Part shown: piece after piece, positions 49,701-61,682 of the stretch | How the letters are laid out: each line of letters starts with the position of its first letter | Position numbering within the stretch: position 1 is the stretch's first letter | Assembly (NCBI GenBank): GCA_025267735.1 | Contig: CM046299.1 | Coordinates: 16,700,232-16,764,231, forward strand | Length of the DNA: 64,000 bases | DNA from: Mactra quadrangularis | Taxonomy: Eukaryota; Mollusca; Bivalvia; Venerida; Mactridae | Direction: 5' to 3' | Translations under genes and position numbers: made by a program | The notes under the pieces: model-generated | Databases searched by the model: none | What the model was told of the DNA's origin: nothing | The model's input: the letters and a program-made list of their open reading frames with translations, nothing else

Positions 49701-51700
49701 AATGTATTATCATTGTAATACATGAAGATTCTTGGTTATGTTGTTTTGTACATCAAATTATTTGTGCTGATATATCATTTAAAAATGATTCTAATTAATT
49801 GTAATTGTTCATGTGTCATTGCTAGTTATACCCTTCCATGAAATTTGGATTAGATTAATACTAGTATCAGGAAAATTTGTTAGCTTCTTGTTAAAGGTGG
49901 TTCTAAGAGAGCTGGTTAGGTGCACCACCCACTACAATTCATTTTATGATAACAAGCATTCCTGTAAGACTACACTTGACCATAAGCACATTGATTACTT
50001 GGATTTGTACTGTAGATAGAGGTTTTTATGAATATGAACTTGTGTATGGCTTTGATTGTGGTGGCTTTTTTCATACCCTAAGTTTATTGTTCACTATTTA
50101 AAGATATAGTCATTAGTTATAATAAACAGATTTCAATGAAGATAATTGGTTGTTCTTTACTTCTAATGAAGTTATTTATCATTAGTCATTAGTCATGCCG
50201 ATGAATTTCAAATAAGATTATGTTTGGATTTTGTACATTTTTGTTAAGACATATTAAATTTTTTCATACTAGGCTTCACTATAGATTTATAACAGTATAT
50301 TCAATGTTTTCTGTGTAGATTTTGGTCAGCTGTATATAGAATACTTTATTTTTCATGATTGACCGTGGTGAATACTTTAAGGAATATTTTTTTCACAAGA
50401 TTCTACGTACATTTGTATTTAAATCATAATATACTTATAGTCTTAGCAAAATTTGAGCAGATTGTTTTTGCTAAAAACTGTAGACTTTCGATACAGTTAA
50501 CAATTTTACAGCCAAATAATGAATCAGATAATGTTTTGAATTAAAAAGCTGAAGTTATATAATGAACAAATTTTGTATAAGTTTGTTAAGATCATGGCTG
50601 AACACTGTTGTTTATATGATAATATTAGCTAGATTTGTATATCTTTACATATGAAGCTGCATCAAACTAGTGTTTTAATGGGATTTTGAAGTAACATGAA
50701 ACTGAACTGGTAATTAAAAAATTACCGTTTGACTGATGTCTGAGACAGAAATACCGCATAATACGAAACTTCCTCTTTATGTATTTATTAAATTTCTGAG
50801 TTCGCGCTATGCTGCGCAAGTCATGTTGCCTAAGTTATCTCTGTTGATAGCATTTTATGTTTCGCAAAATCAAAGCGTGATATGACCTTTCTGCGTTGGT
50901 GCGCCGTAAAACCCAAACAAAGCAAAATGAAATATTGATGAGCTCAATCATTTGTATACATTGATTCAGCATTAAATTGATTATGGAAATTGGTACAAAA
51001 GAAAACTGAGACATGCTTTTTGAGATATTTTGATATAATCACTTAACATTTTTGTCTTTCCTGTTAAAATTTTAGGCTTTGAGTGTTGATAGAAATTATG
51101 CTATAGGAGTTTAAACGGTTTCGATTCAAAAGTATAACCTTATTCACATTAAATAATGATCAGTATGGAAGCAATCATCTGTGAAAACAATTGTCCTGTA
51201 ACTATTTATTTTGGGGTTAGACTAGTTTAATGAAATGAGTTATTACATCATATTAATAATTTTGACTTTGTACAGTTTGACATGGTCAAACACCATCTTT
51301 AGGCTGTATATGCATTAAATATACCCTAGTGAATTTGTTAGGCAGTAGGAATTAACATAAAAGATAAATTATGAAGCTAAAAACATGTTAAACAAGATAT
51401 TTAAATTATTCTACAAATAATAGTGATAATAGTATCCTTATTGCATTAAAACCTTGTGTTAGATGTGAGAAATAGAAGTAACTATGTTACTATTGATCTG
51501 GTAGAGAGAACATGTTAATCTACATTGACTTGTCAATTAATTTGAACATTTGACCAAATGTCATAGGATTTATTTTGTAATTCTTTGCTATATGATTCAA
51601 AAGTTTTGGGTCTTAGTAATGCATGTATAATGTGCATGTGTCAGTGTGTGTCATCTACATTTCACATCAATGCATTCTGGTAGAATTCTGCATTTCAGCA
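46800..51700. other. Gene-free AT-rich stretch
   Basis: Apart from the 49449 minisatellite and a short (CAAT)n run near 47175, I see no gene or RNA. Possible acceptor-like TTTTGCAG sites (for example 48500) are followed by frames that stop at once. Confidence 0.5.
49449..49589. repeat. 66 bp minisatellite, second locus
   Basis: About two units: 'CGGACTGTAATGAAAATCCG', 'AGTAATCTAGTGAAGGACCC', then 'TTCTGGGGGGATAGCTAGAT'. Closer to each other than to most of the 45766 units. Confidence 0.85.
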
Positions 51701-51719
51701 AAACATATAGAGAAGGTTC

Positions 51720-51777
51720 TCAGTTCATGAACCTAGTACATCAGACAATAAGTTATGTACTGAGGTTCATGAACTGA
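51720..51777. repeat. 58 nt hairpin
   Basis: 'TCAGTTCATGAACCTAGTAC' pairs with 'GTACTGAGGTTCATGAACTG' with one bulge around a 14 nt loop. Confidence 0.65.
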
Positions 51778-51890
51778 AACCATTTCCATCCGCATCCATT
51801 GGGCCCATCCATCCTTGGGTATTTTGCATTAAGGTTTTGTTTTGGTACAATACACTGTACAACACTACTCATTTCTGATAGTGCGAAATC

Positions 51891-52260
51891 ATGGAAATGC
51901 CACCAACTTTCTCAGAGAACTCAGAGAAGCATCATTTTAAACCTCTCCCTCTCATAAACGCCCACCTCTCATGCATGCTCCCTTCTGCCTCTCGGACCAC
52001 CCTCTCCTTGTCAACCCCCTATAAATTCCGCTGGCGCTGTTTGGGTTACCCAGTCTGCAAGGTACTTGAACATTATGTATGCCAAAAACCCTCCAGGATA
52101 TTTCCGGTCAGGCTTTGGCACGTTCTCAGCCCATGTGATATCAGCACCACTGGAAGGGCCTTGCACGTGGGTTCATGTATCTCAACCTAAGGTATTAAAG
52201 GGGAAAGCAAGGCTTGTTAGTATCATGTCTACCTCAGGGTCCATGACTAGGAGTAAAGAT
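51891..52260 (+). other. GC-richer island with two overlapping open frames, unidentified
   Basis: Base composition changes sharply here compared with both sides. Two plus-strand frames are open (about 99 codons from 51891 and about 78 from 52066, containing 'NPPGYFRSGFGTFSAHV'). I recognise neither. It could be an exon, or a fragment of a transposon or other insertion. Confidence 0.35.
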
Positions 52261-52673
52261 TTGTTTATTTTTAGTTGTGTTAAAAGGATTGTTTATATGT
52301 AACAATGTATTTCCAATGGATGTTTCTTTTTTTACTTTTCAGTATTTGTAACCTTGAAGAAGAAGTGAGGATCTATTTGGTAGATGGAGATTACAATCAA
52401 CATGCGGGACAGCGGGACCTATGATTACTTAGGGTATATTTATTTATGATTTTAGGGTTTTGTTTTTATTTACTTCTTGTATATTTATTCGTTATTTAGG
52501 GTTCTGTATTTAATTTCTTGGTACATTTATTTATGATTTAAGGGTTTTGTCGCTATCTACAAATGTTACATATATTTATAATGTTAGGGTTTTGTCTTTA
52601 TTTACAAATAACATATATTCATGATTTTAGGGGTTTGTCTTTATTTACTACTTGTACATTCATTTATGATTTT

Positions 52674-52841
52674 ACAGATGTTTTTGTTTACAATTGTACA
52701 TTAATTTATGATTTTACAGATGTTTTTGTTTACAATTGTACATTAATTTATGATTTTACAGATGTTTTTGTTTACAATTGTACATTAATTTATGATTTTA
52801 CAGATGTTTTTGTTTACAATTGTACATTAATTTATGATTTA
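52674..52841 (+). repeat. 42 bp minisatellite, four copies
   Basis: Exact or near-exact units starting ACAGATGTTTTTGTTTACAA at 52674, 52716, 52758 and 52800. Because 42 is divisible by three, the open frame repeats YNCTLIYDFTDVFV; this is not evidence of coding. It merges into the larger satellite to its right. Confidence 0.93.
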
Positions 52842-52879
52842 GGGATTTTTCTTTTTTACAACTTGCACTTTTTATGATT

Positions 52880-55800
52880 TTAATAGGAATATATAGTCTT
52901 ACACTGTCTTGTGAAACATTTATGTTTAATTTTATCATTCATGTTGTTTCTTTATTTATGTTTTATTGTTGTGTCTACTAACTCTAACACATTGATGTAT
53001 TTTTATTTTTTTAGTATGCTAATTTTATTCATGCTTTTTATTGATCAATAATGATTTTAGGGTATTATGTCTTTAATTATCACATGTACATTTATGTATA
53101 TATCATACATGTATATATTATAGCTTATTTATAAGGGTTTTGTATTTAGAATTTGATTTTAGATTTTACAATATGGGAAGTTTATTAATGCTTTTAGGGC
53201 ATACTGTCTGGTGAATCGTTTATGTTTGCTTTTTGTTATTTCTTGTTTATGTTGGTTCTTTATTTATGTTTCATTATATTTTGTTGTTGTGTTCTACTAA
53301 CACTAATAGTAATACATTTATGTATTTATTTTTTCTGTTGTTTCCTTAATATGTTATTTTATACATGCTTTTTATTGTTATAATTCTTGGGTATTGTGTC
53401 TTTAGTTTTCACATGTACATTTTTTATGACTTAAGGGTTTTGTCTTTAGAATTTCATTTTAAATATTAAAATATCGGGCATTCATTTATGTTTTATGGGT
53501 ACACTGTCATGTGGATCAATTATGTATGTTTTTTAAGTTTCCTGTTGTTTCTTTATTTATTTTTACTGTTGTGTTCTACTAACACTAACTCATTGGTGTA
53601 TTGTTTATGCTTTTTTCTTTAGTATGTTAATTTATACATGATATTTATTGATATATTTTAGGGTTATGTATTTATTTACCACACGTGGATTTATTTATGA
53701 CTTTAGGGTTTTGTCTTTAGAATTTTATTTTAGATATTACAATAAGGGACGTTCATTTATGCTTTTGGGGCACACTGTCTTGTGGATCATTTATGTATGT
53801 TTCTTTTTCCTGTTGTTTCTTTATTTATGTTTTATTGTTGAGTTCTACTAACTCTGATAGTAACACATTAATGTATTTTTTATTTTTCCTTAGTATGTTA
53901 TTTTATACATGGTTTTTATTGTTATATTTTTAGGATTATGTATTTATTTACCACACGTACATTTATTTATGACTTAAGGTTTTTGTCTTTAGAATTTCAT
54001 TTTAATTATTAAAATATCGGGCATTCATTTATGTTTTATGGGTACACTGTCTTGTGGATCATTTATGTATGTTTTTTAAGTTTCCTGTTGTTTCTTTATT
54101 TATTTTTTACTGTTTTGTTCTACTAACACTAACTCATTGATGTATTGTTTATGCTTTTTTCTTTAGTATGTTAATTTATACATGAAATTTATTGTTACAT
54201 TTTAGGGTTATGTATTTATTTACGACAGGTGGATTTGTTTATGACGTAAGGGTTTTGTCTTTAGAATTTTATTTAGAATTTAATAATAAGGGACATTCAT
54301 TTATGTTTTTATGGGTACACTGTCTTGTGGATCATTGATGTATAGTCTTTTATGTTTTTTATGTTTCCTGTTGTTTCTTTATTTATTTTTTACTGTTGTG
54401 TTCTACTATCACGAACTCATTGATGTATTTTTTATGTTTTTTCTTTAGTATGTTCATTTATACATGCTATTTATTGATATATTTTAGGGTTATGTATTTA
54501 TTTACCACACGTGGATTTGTTTTTGACTTTAGGGTTTTGTCTTTAGAATTTTATTTTAGATATTACAATAAGGGTCGTTCATTTATGCTTTTGGGGCACA
54601 CTGTCTTGTGGATCATTTATGTATGTTTCTTTTTCCTGTTGTTTCTTTATTTATGTTTTATTGTTGAGTTCTACTAACTCTGATAGTAACACATTAATGT
54701 ATTTTTATTTGTTTTTCCTTAGTATGTTATTTTATACATGGTTTTTTATTGTTATAATTTCTAGCATATCATGTATTTATTTTTTACATGTACATTTCTT
54801 ATGACTTAAGGGTTTTGTCTTTAGAATTTCATTTTAAATATTAAAATATCGGGCATTCATTTATGTTTTATGGGTACACTGTCTTGTGGATCATTTTTGT
54901 ATGTTTTTTATTGTTTTATGTTTTTTCTTTATTTATTTTTTACTGTTCTGTTCTGCTAACACTAACTCATTAATGAATTTTTTCTTTGTTTTTCTTTAGT
55001 ATGTTAATTTAAACATGATATTTATTGATATATTTTAGGGTTATGTATTTATTTACCACACATGGATTTATTTATGACTTTAGGGTTTTGTCTTTAGAAT
55101 TTTATTTTAGATATTACAATAAAGGACGTTCATTTATGCTTTTAGGGCACACTGTCTTGTGGATCATTTATAAATGTATTTTTTTTGTTGTTTCTTGTTT
55201 CCTGTTGGTTCTTTATTTATGTTTTATTGTTGAGTTCTACTAACTCTGATAGTAACACATTGATGTATTTTTTATTTTTCCTTAGTATGTTATTTTATAC
55301 ATGATTTTTTTTATTATATTTTTAGGATTATGTATTCATTTACCACATGTACATTTTTTTATGACTTAAGGTTTTTGTCTTTAGAATTTCATTTTAAATA
55401 TTAAAATATCGGGCATTCATTTATGTTTTATGGGTACACTGTCTTGTGGATCATTTATGTATGTTTTTTAAGTTTCCTGTTGTTTCTTTATTTATTTTTT
55501 ACTGTTTTGTTCTACTAACACTAACTCATTGGTGTATTGTTTATGCTTTTTTCTTTAGTATGTTAATTTATACATGAAATTTATTGTTACATTTTAGGGT
55601 TATGTATTTATTTACGACAGGTGGATTTATTTATGACTTAAGGGTTTTGTCTTTAGAATTTTATTTAGAATATAATAATAAGGGACATTCATTCATTTAT
55701 GTTTTTATGGCTACACTGTCTTGTGGATCATTGATGTATCGTCTTTTATGTTTTTTATGTTTCCTGTTGTTTCTTTATTTATTTTTTACTGTTGTGTTCT

Positions 55801-58400
55801 ACTATCACGAACTCATTGATGTATTTTTTATGTTTTTTCTTTAGTATGTTAATTTATACATGATATTTATTGATATATTTTAGGGTTATGTATTTATTTA
55901 CCACACGTGGATTTATTTATGACTTTAGGGTTTTGTCTTTAGAATTTTATTTTAGATATTACAATAAGGGACGTTTATTTATGCTTTTGGGGCACACTGT
56001 CTTGTGGATCATTTATGTATGTTTCTTTTTCCTGTTGTTTCTTTATTTATGTTTTGTTGTTGTGTCTGACTAACTCTGATAGTAACACATTAATGTATTT
56101 TTTATTTGTTTTTCCTTAGTATGTTATTTTATACATGGTTTTTTATTGTTATAATTTCTAGCATATCGTGTATTTAGTTTTCACATGTACATTTTTTATG
56201 ACTTAAGGTTTTTGTCATTAGAATTTCATTTTAAATATTAAAATATCGGGCATTCATTTATGTTTTATGGGTACACTGTCTTGTGGATCATTTTTGTATG
56301 TTTTTTATTGTTTTATGTTTTTTATCTATTTATTTTTTACTGTTATGTTCTGCTAACACTAACACATTAATGTATTTTTATTTGTTTTTCTTTAGTATGT
56401 TAATTTATACATGATATTTATTTATATATTTTAGGGTTATGTATTTATTTACCACACATGGATTTATTTATGACTTTAGGGTTTTGTCTTTAGACTTTTA
56501 TTTTAGATATTATAACAAGGAACATTCATATATATTTTTATGGTTGCATTGTCTTGTGGATCATTTATGTATAGTCTTAAATTATGTTTTATGTTTTTTA
56601 TTTATTTATTTTTTACTGTTATGTTCTGCTAACACTAACTCATTAATGTATTTTTTCTTTGTTTTTCTTTAGTATGTTAATTTATACATGATATTTATTG
56701 ATATATTTTAGGGTTATGTATTTATTTACCACAGGTGTATTTATTTAGACTTTAGGGTTTTGTCTTTAGAATTTTATTTTAGATATTACAATAAGGGACG
56801 TTCATTTATGTTTTGAGGGCATACTGTCTGGTGGATCATTTATGTATTTTTGTTGTTGTTTATTGTTTCATGTTGGTTCTTTATTTATGTTTTATTGTTG
56901 AGTTCTTCTAACTCTAATAGTAACACATTAATGTATTTTTATTTGTTTTTCTTTAGTATGTTATTTCATACATGGTTTTTTATTGTTATAATTCTAGCGT
57001 ATCGTGTATTTAGTTTACACATGTATTTTTATTTATGACTTAAGGTTTTTGTCTTTAGAATTTAATTTTAAATATTAAAATTTCGGGCATTCATTTATAG
57101 ATTTAAGGGTACACTGTTTTGTGGATCATTTTTGTATGTTTTTTTATTGTTTTATGTTTTTTCTTTATTTATTTTTTACTGTTGTGTTCTTCTAACACTA
57201 ACACATTAATGTATTTTGTCTTTGTTTTTTCTTTAGTATGTTAATTTAAACATGATATTTATTGATATATTTTAGGGTTATGTATTTATTTACGACACAT
57301 GGATTTATTTATGACTTTAGGGTTTTGTCTTTAGACTTTTATGTTAGATATTACAAAAAGAGACGTATATTTGTGCTTTTAGGGCACACTAGCTGTCTTG
57401 TGGATCATTTATAAATGTATTTTTTGTTTGTTTATTGTTTCATGTTGGTTCTTTATCTATGTTTTATTGTTGAGTTCTACTAACTCTAATTAATAGTAAC
57501 ACATTAATGTATTTTTTTATTTGTTTTTTCTCAGTATGTTATTTTATACATGATTTTTTATTATATTTTTAGGATTATGTATTTATTTACCATGCACATG
57601 TACATTTATTTATGACTTAAGGCTTTTGTCTTTAGAATTTTATTTAAAATATTATGATACGGGACTTTCATTTTTTATCGGGACACTGTCTTGTGGATTA
57701 TTTTTGCATAATTTACTAGCATTTTGTCTTTATATACTTTAGTTACAATAAGTAATGAATTTAGGGGTTTATCTTTATCTATTACAATTGTATGTATGAA
57801 TAATGTTAATGTTGTTTTTTATTTACAGCAGGTAAATTAATTCATGACATTAGGGTTTTGTCGTTTTTACCTCTTATACATTTATATATAACTTATGGGA
57901 AAGAATAGAAAGAATAGTAATATGTAGTACTTAATGTTATTATGGGTTTGCGTGAATTTTATTATACATCAGGGACTTGGTCAGCCCTGCCTTGCAAAGA
58001 CTTACACTGTCTTGTGGAACATTTATGTTTAATTTTATTATTTCCTGCTGTTTCTTAATTTATGTTTAATCGTTGTGTTCTACTAACACTAACACATTGA
58101 TTTTTTCTTTAGTTATCTTTAGTATGTTAATTTTATACATGTATGATTTGTATTGTTATAATTTAAGGGTTTTGTATTTATTTACCACATGTGGGCTTAT
58201 TTTTTACATTAGGGTTTTGTCTTTAGAATTTGATTTTAGATATTACAATAAGGGACGTTCATTTATTGATTAAAGGGTACACTGTCTTGTGGATCATTTA
58301 TTTATGTTTTTGTTGTTTCATGTTGGTTCTGTATTCATGTTTCATTGTTGTTTTCTACTAACACTTACACATTGTATTTTATTTTTCTTTTGTATTTCTT
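52880..58400 (+). repeat. About 280 bp satellite, roughly 20 units with higher-order structure
   Basis: Each unit carries 'ACACTGTCTTGTGGATCATT'. This word (or a variant) occurs near 52900, 53198, 53501, 53769, 54042, 54315, 54596, 54874, 55147, 55436, 55712, 55992, 56271, 56547, 56820, 57110, 57386, 57683, 58000 and 58278. Units also share 'TTTTAGGGTTATGTATTTAT' and 'GGGTTTTGTCTTTAGAATTT'. Units five apart (54042 and 55436, 54315 and 55712, 54596 and 55992) look more alike than neighbours, suggesting a higher-order repeat of about 1.4 kb. Recurrent open frames of 60-90 codons are a by-product of the repeat. Confidence 0.92.
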
Positions 58401-58430
58401 TAGTATATTAATTTTATACATACTGTATTT

Positions 58431-59160
58431 TGTTTGCAGGGAAAATATTTCTTTTTGAGTCTATTACAGGAAGATGAAAAGGAGTTCGACCTGTTGAGAC
58501 ACTCATCCAATATATTATTATTGAAAGAAACAGTTGATCCCCACCTTCTATACGGAACAGTCCGCTGTCTTCGGAACTGGATGTACACCGGCCTGAGGGT
58601 GTCCCTTCGGGGAGCTGTATGGAGTTGGCAGCGAAGTACAGAATGGGTTCAGGATGTCTAAAATGGTAATTGTAAGTACATTGGGTGTTACAACAATTCA
58701 AGGCAAGACAAGTTTTACACAATTAATTAATGATATACTTAAGTTTATTTTGTTTGCAGGGAAAATATTTCTTTATTAGTCTATTACAGGAAGATGGAAT
58801 GGAGTTCGACCTGCTGAGACACTCATCCAATGTATTATTATTGAAAGAAACAGTTGATCCCCACCTTCTATACGGAACAGTCCGCTGTCTTCGGAACTGG
58901 ATGTACACCGGCCTGAGGGTGTCCCTTCGGGGAGCTGTATGGAGTTGGCAGCGAAGTACAGAATGGGTTCAGGATGTCTAAAATGGTAATTGTAAGTACA
59001 TTGGGTGTTACAACAATTCAAGGCAAGACAAGTTTTACACAATTAATTAATGATATACTTAAGTTTATTTTGTTTGCAGGGAAAATATTTCTTTTTGAGT
59101 CTATTACAGAAAGATGGAATGGAGTTTGACCGGCAGAGACACTCATCGATTTATACTTGT
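58431..59160 (+). repeat. Three tandem 320 bp copies of an exon-like unit
   Basis: Units start with the acceptor-like TTTGTTTGCAG at 58431, 58751 and 59071. The first two are nearly identical through a GTAAGT donor-like site (58674 and 58994); the third diverges after about 80 bp. Each opens a frame after the acceptor: 'GKYFFLSLLQEDEKEFD', 'LLLKETVDPHLLYGTVRCLR', 'NWMYTG', ending in a stop about 74 codons on. 'WMYTG', together with 'ELAAKYRM' in a shifted frame after it, vaguely resembles the middle of a BTB/POZ domain. Whether these are real exons is unknown. Confidence 0.7.
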
Positions 59161-59279
59161 ACCAAGACGTGGATTTTACGTATTGAAATGAGGACATCTA
59201 TTTAAGTGTTAAATGGGTATGCGGATATATTTTTTTTATATCTCAGGGTTTCAGACGCCCCTGCCTTGCATAGTCTTGT

Positions 59280-59960
59280 ACATAAGTGGTTCATAAGACA
59301 GTGTACTTTAAGAAAAGGGTTTATTTAGTTTCAACGTTTGATTTCATATTAATCATTGATAATTAAATTTATGTTGTATAAATAGGTAGTTTTGTACATG
59401 GTTCACAAGACAGTGTGTTTATATTTTATGAGTAGTCTTATACATATATTGATCACAAGACAGTGTGTTTATATTTTATAAGTATATCATATACATGTAT
59501 TGATCACAAGACAGTGTGTTTACATTTTATAAGTAGTCATATACATAAATGGTTCACAAGCCAGTGTAATTTAATAGGTTCATATATGATGCATGGGTAT
59601 GCGTGTATACGATTATACATCAGGGACTTAAGACGACCCTGCCTTGCATAGTCTTATACATAAATGGTTCACAATACAGTGTTAATTAATAGATTTTTTC
59701 TTACAGTACAGGTATGGGTATGCGTGTATGCGATTATACATCAGGGACTTAAGACGACCCTGCCTTGCATAGTCTTATACATAAATGGTTCACAATACAG
59801 TGTAATTGATTAAAGGTGTATGTTTTTCTATAGCATGATTAGTAATAAATGTTTGTTTTTTCGTATAATTGTGTGTATAGATATGGTTCACAAGACGGTG
59901 TATTTATGTTTCATGAGTAGCCTTATGCATAATTGGTCCACAAGACAGTGTCATTTTTTG
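59280..59960 (-). repeat. Inverted, shorter-period relatives of the satellite core
   Basis: 'CACAAGACAGTGT', the reverse complement of the satellite core, occurs near 59409, 59456, 59506, 59889 and 59940, with one-base variants near 59291, 59551, 59670 and 59790. A longer repeat with 'GGGACTTAAGACGACCCTGC' and 'CTTGCATAGTCTTATACATA' recurs about 120 bp apart near 59623 and 59743. Confidence 0.75.
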
Positions 59961-60261
59961 TTGTTTTTTTTAATTACATTTTTTGTTATTTACATTTCAG
60001 TATTGTCCTATAAATTGAACATTGATATATAGTTTGTTTTCTTGTTTGTTCTATAACATGTTTATTTATGTTAAATTGTTGTCTCACTAGCACGTAACTC
60101 ACTGTTAACTAACCCTAGCACATTCACTTACGATTTTTCATGTAAATTTTAATTGCTTAGTTTATAAATATCATGTATTGTTTTCACTGTTGGTCATTAT
60201 TTATGTTATAAAACTTTAATATGCAATTATGATTGTCTTATGTATAATAATATTTTGATTG

Positions 60262-60345
60262 CAGGGAAAATATTTCTTTTTGAGTCTATTACAGGGTGAT
60301 GAAATGAAGTACAGAATGGGTTCAGGATGTCTAGCCAGATAAATG
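60262..60345 (+). repeat. Fourth, internally deleted copy of the exon-like unit
   Basis: After 'GATTGCAGGGAAAATATTTC' it follows the 58431 unit to 'CTATTACAGG', then jumps to the unit's end ('AAGTACAGAATGGGTTCAGG'). The missing middle is about 130 bp. Confidence 0.7.
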
Positions 60346-60731
60346 AAAATACATGGGGTGTTTCACATGTATTCACAACAAGGCAAGTATTATATACATG
60401 TCTGTCTTTCATGGTATATAATTTTGTTTTCAGAAAAAGATGTACATGGAAATTTGTTGTTTTTATATTTACAATAGGAACATTGACACTGCCCTCAAAA
60501 AAATCCTTTGAAGTTTGAGTTAATTGAATTAATATTTATACCAAAGTCAAGTCGAAGTAATTAGATTCTATATCAGAATATTTACAGTTGCAGAAAAAAA
60601 TCTTTAAAACTGTGGTCAGAGTATCTTTATCTATAGGCCTAGAGTCTTAGAGACAGGCCTACATAAATTGTATATAGATCTATTAAAACCAATCTCAAGT
60701 TGAGATAGCTATGTCCAAAAGAAATATATAC

Positions 60732-61677
60732 CAGGGCCGTCGCCAGCTTTTGAAAAGTGGTCCGGCCATTGATCGTGAAGGAGAGGGTACGAGAGGGGTT
60801 CTCCCTCTTGAAGGGGGGGGTCCGGGGGGCCTCCCCCGGGGAAAAATTGAAATTCTTCGGTCCCTAGGTGGGATTTTATTGCATCTGGAGACGATTATTT
60901 TTCATTTTGAATGTCAGCATTTTAGGAAATATACAACTATTTCGACCCTTAAGTGAGTCTCATCAGGCGGTAGCACCAAACCTACACGACGACTGAAAAC
61001 TTCTTTTAATTGGATTTTTTGACCAAATGTACGCTGAGGAATCTTAAAAGTCTTGGGCTGATTTTGTAACGGAGGGTATATCCATTATTATGACAACGTA
61101 AATTTCAAAATTAAGAATGAGCAGTTCCGGCCTTTCAAGCATATTTATTCTTACAGTGTCTGTCGGAATGTTGTTTGCTAATATACACATATAGAAAATA
61201 ACAATCAAACTATTGTTTCCAAAATATATACTTAACATGTATACCGCTCTGTTAATTCATTAATTCTTTAATTTGATTTGATTTTAATTATTTCTAATTA
61301 GTACATACATAGTATCATCAAAAATATTCGCTTGAGCCAAATTTCAATTTATTACGCCAAGAAAAAACACCATTGTTAAATATATTAACGTTTGGTGAAT
61401 TAAAGAAGCGGGTAGATAATCTTAGGTAATTATCATCTTTATAGACAGAAGTGTCACCGAAATTATAATCATGCCCTCGAGCGTTTTCATAATTGATGGG
61501 GAGTTGTTATCGATACTTGATTTCGCATGTCAAAAAAATTAATCCTGTTAAACAGATTAGACATTTTCAACAATTGAAGGCGAAAACTGAAAAAAAAGGT
61601 AATTTGCGTGTAACATGATCAGCCAAAAAAGTGGTCCGGCCATGGCCGGACCGGCCGGACCGTTGCCGACGCCCTTG
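60732..61677. mobile_element. 946 bp TIR element with 5 bp TSD
   Basis: Ends 'CAGGGCCGTCGCCAGC' and 'GTTGCCGACGCCCTTG' are imperfect inverted repeats, followed inside by GGTCCGGCCAT and its complement. The exact duplication TATAC flanks both sides (60727-60731 and 61678-61682). CAGGG ends with a 5 bp duplication would fit a hAT-type element. Interior frames are short and unrecognised. Confidence 0.8.
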
Positions 61678-61682
61678 TATAC

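Noticed and set aside
52563..52877. 104-codon frame with four perfect 14-residue repeats
   Set aside because: The 42 bp minisatellite is divisible by three, so any open frame repeats. No protein family recognised and it runs straight into satellite DNA.
53648..57038. Recurrent 60-90 codon open frames with hydrophobic Phe/Leu/Tyr-rich peptides
   Set aside because: They are the same frame of a tandem satellite unit repeated many times, with no start context, no variation typical of coding selection and no splice logic.
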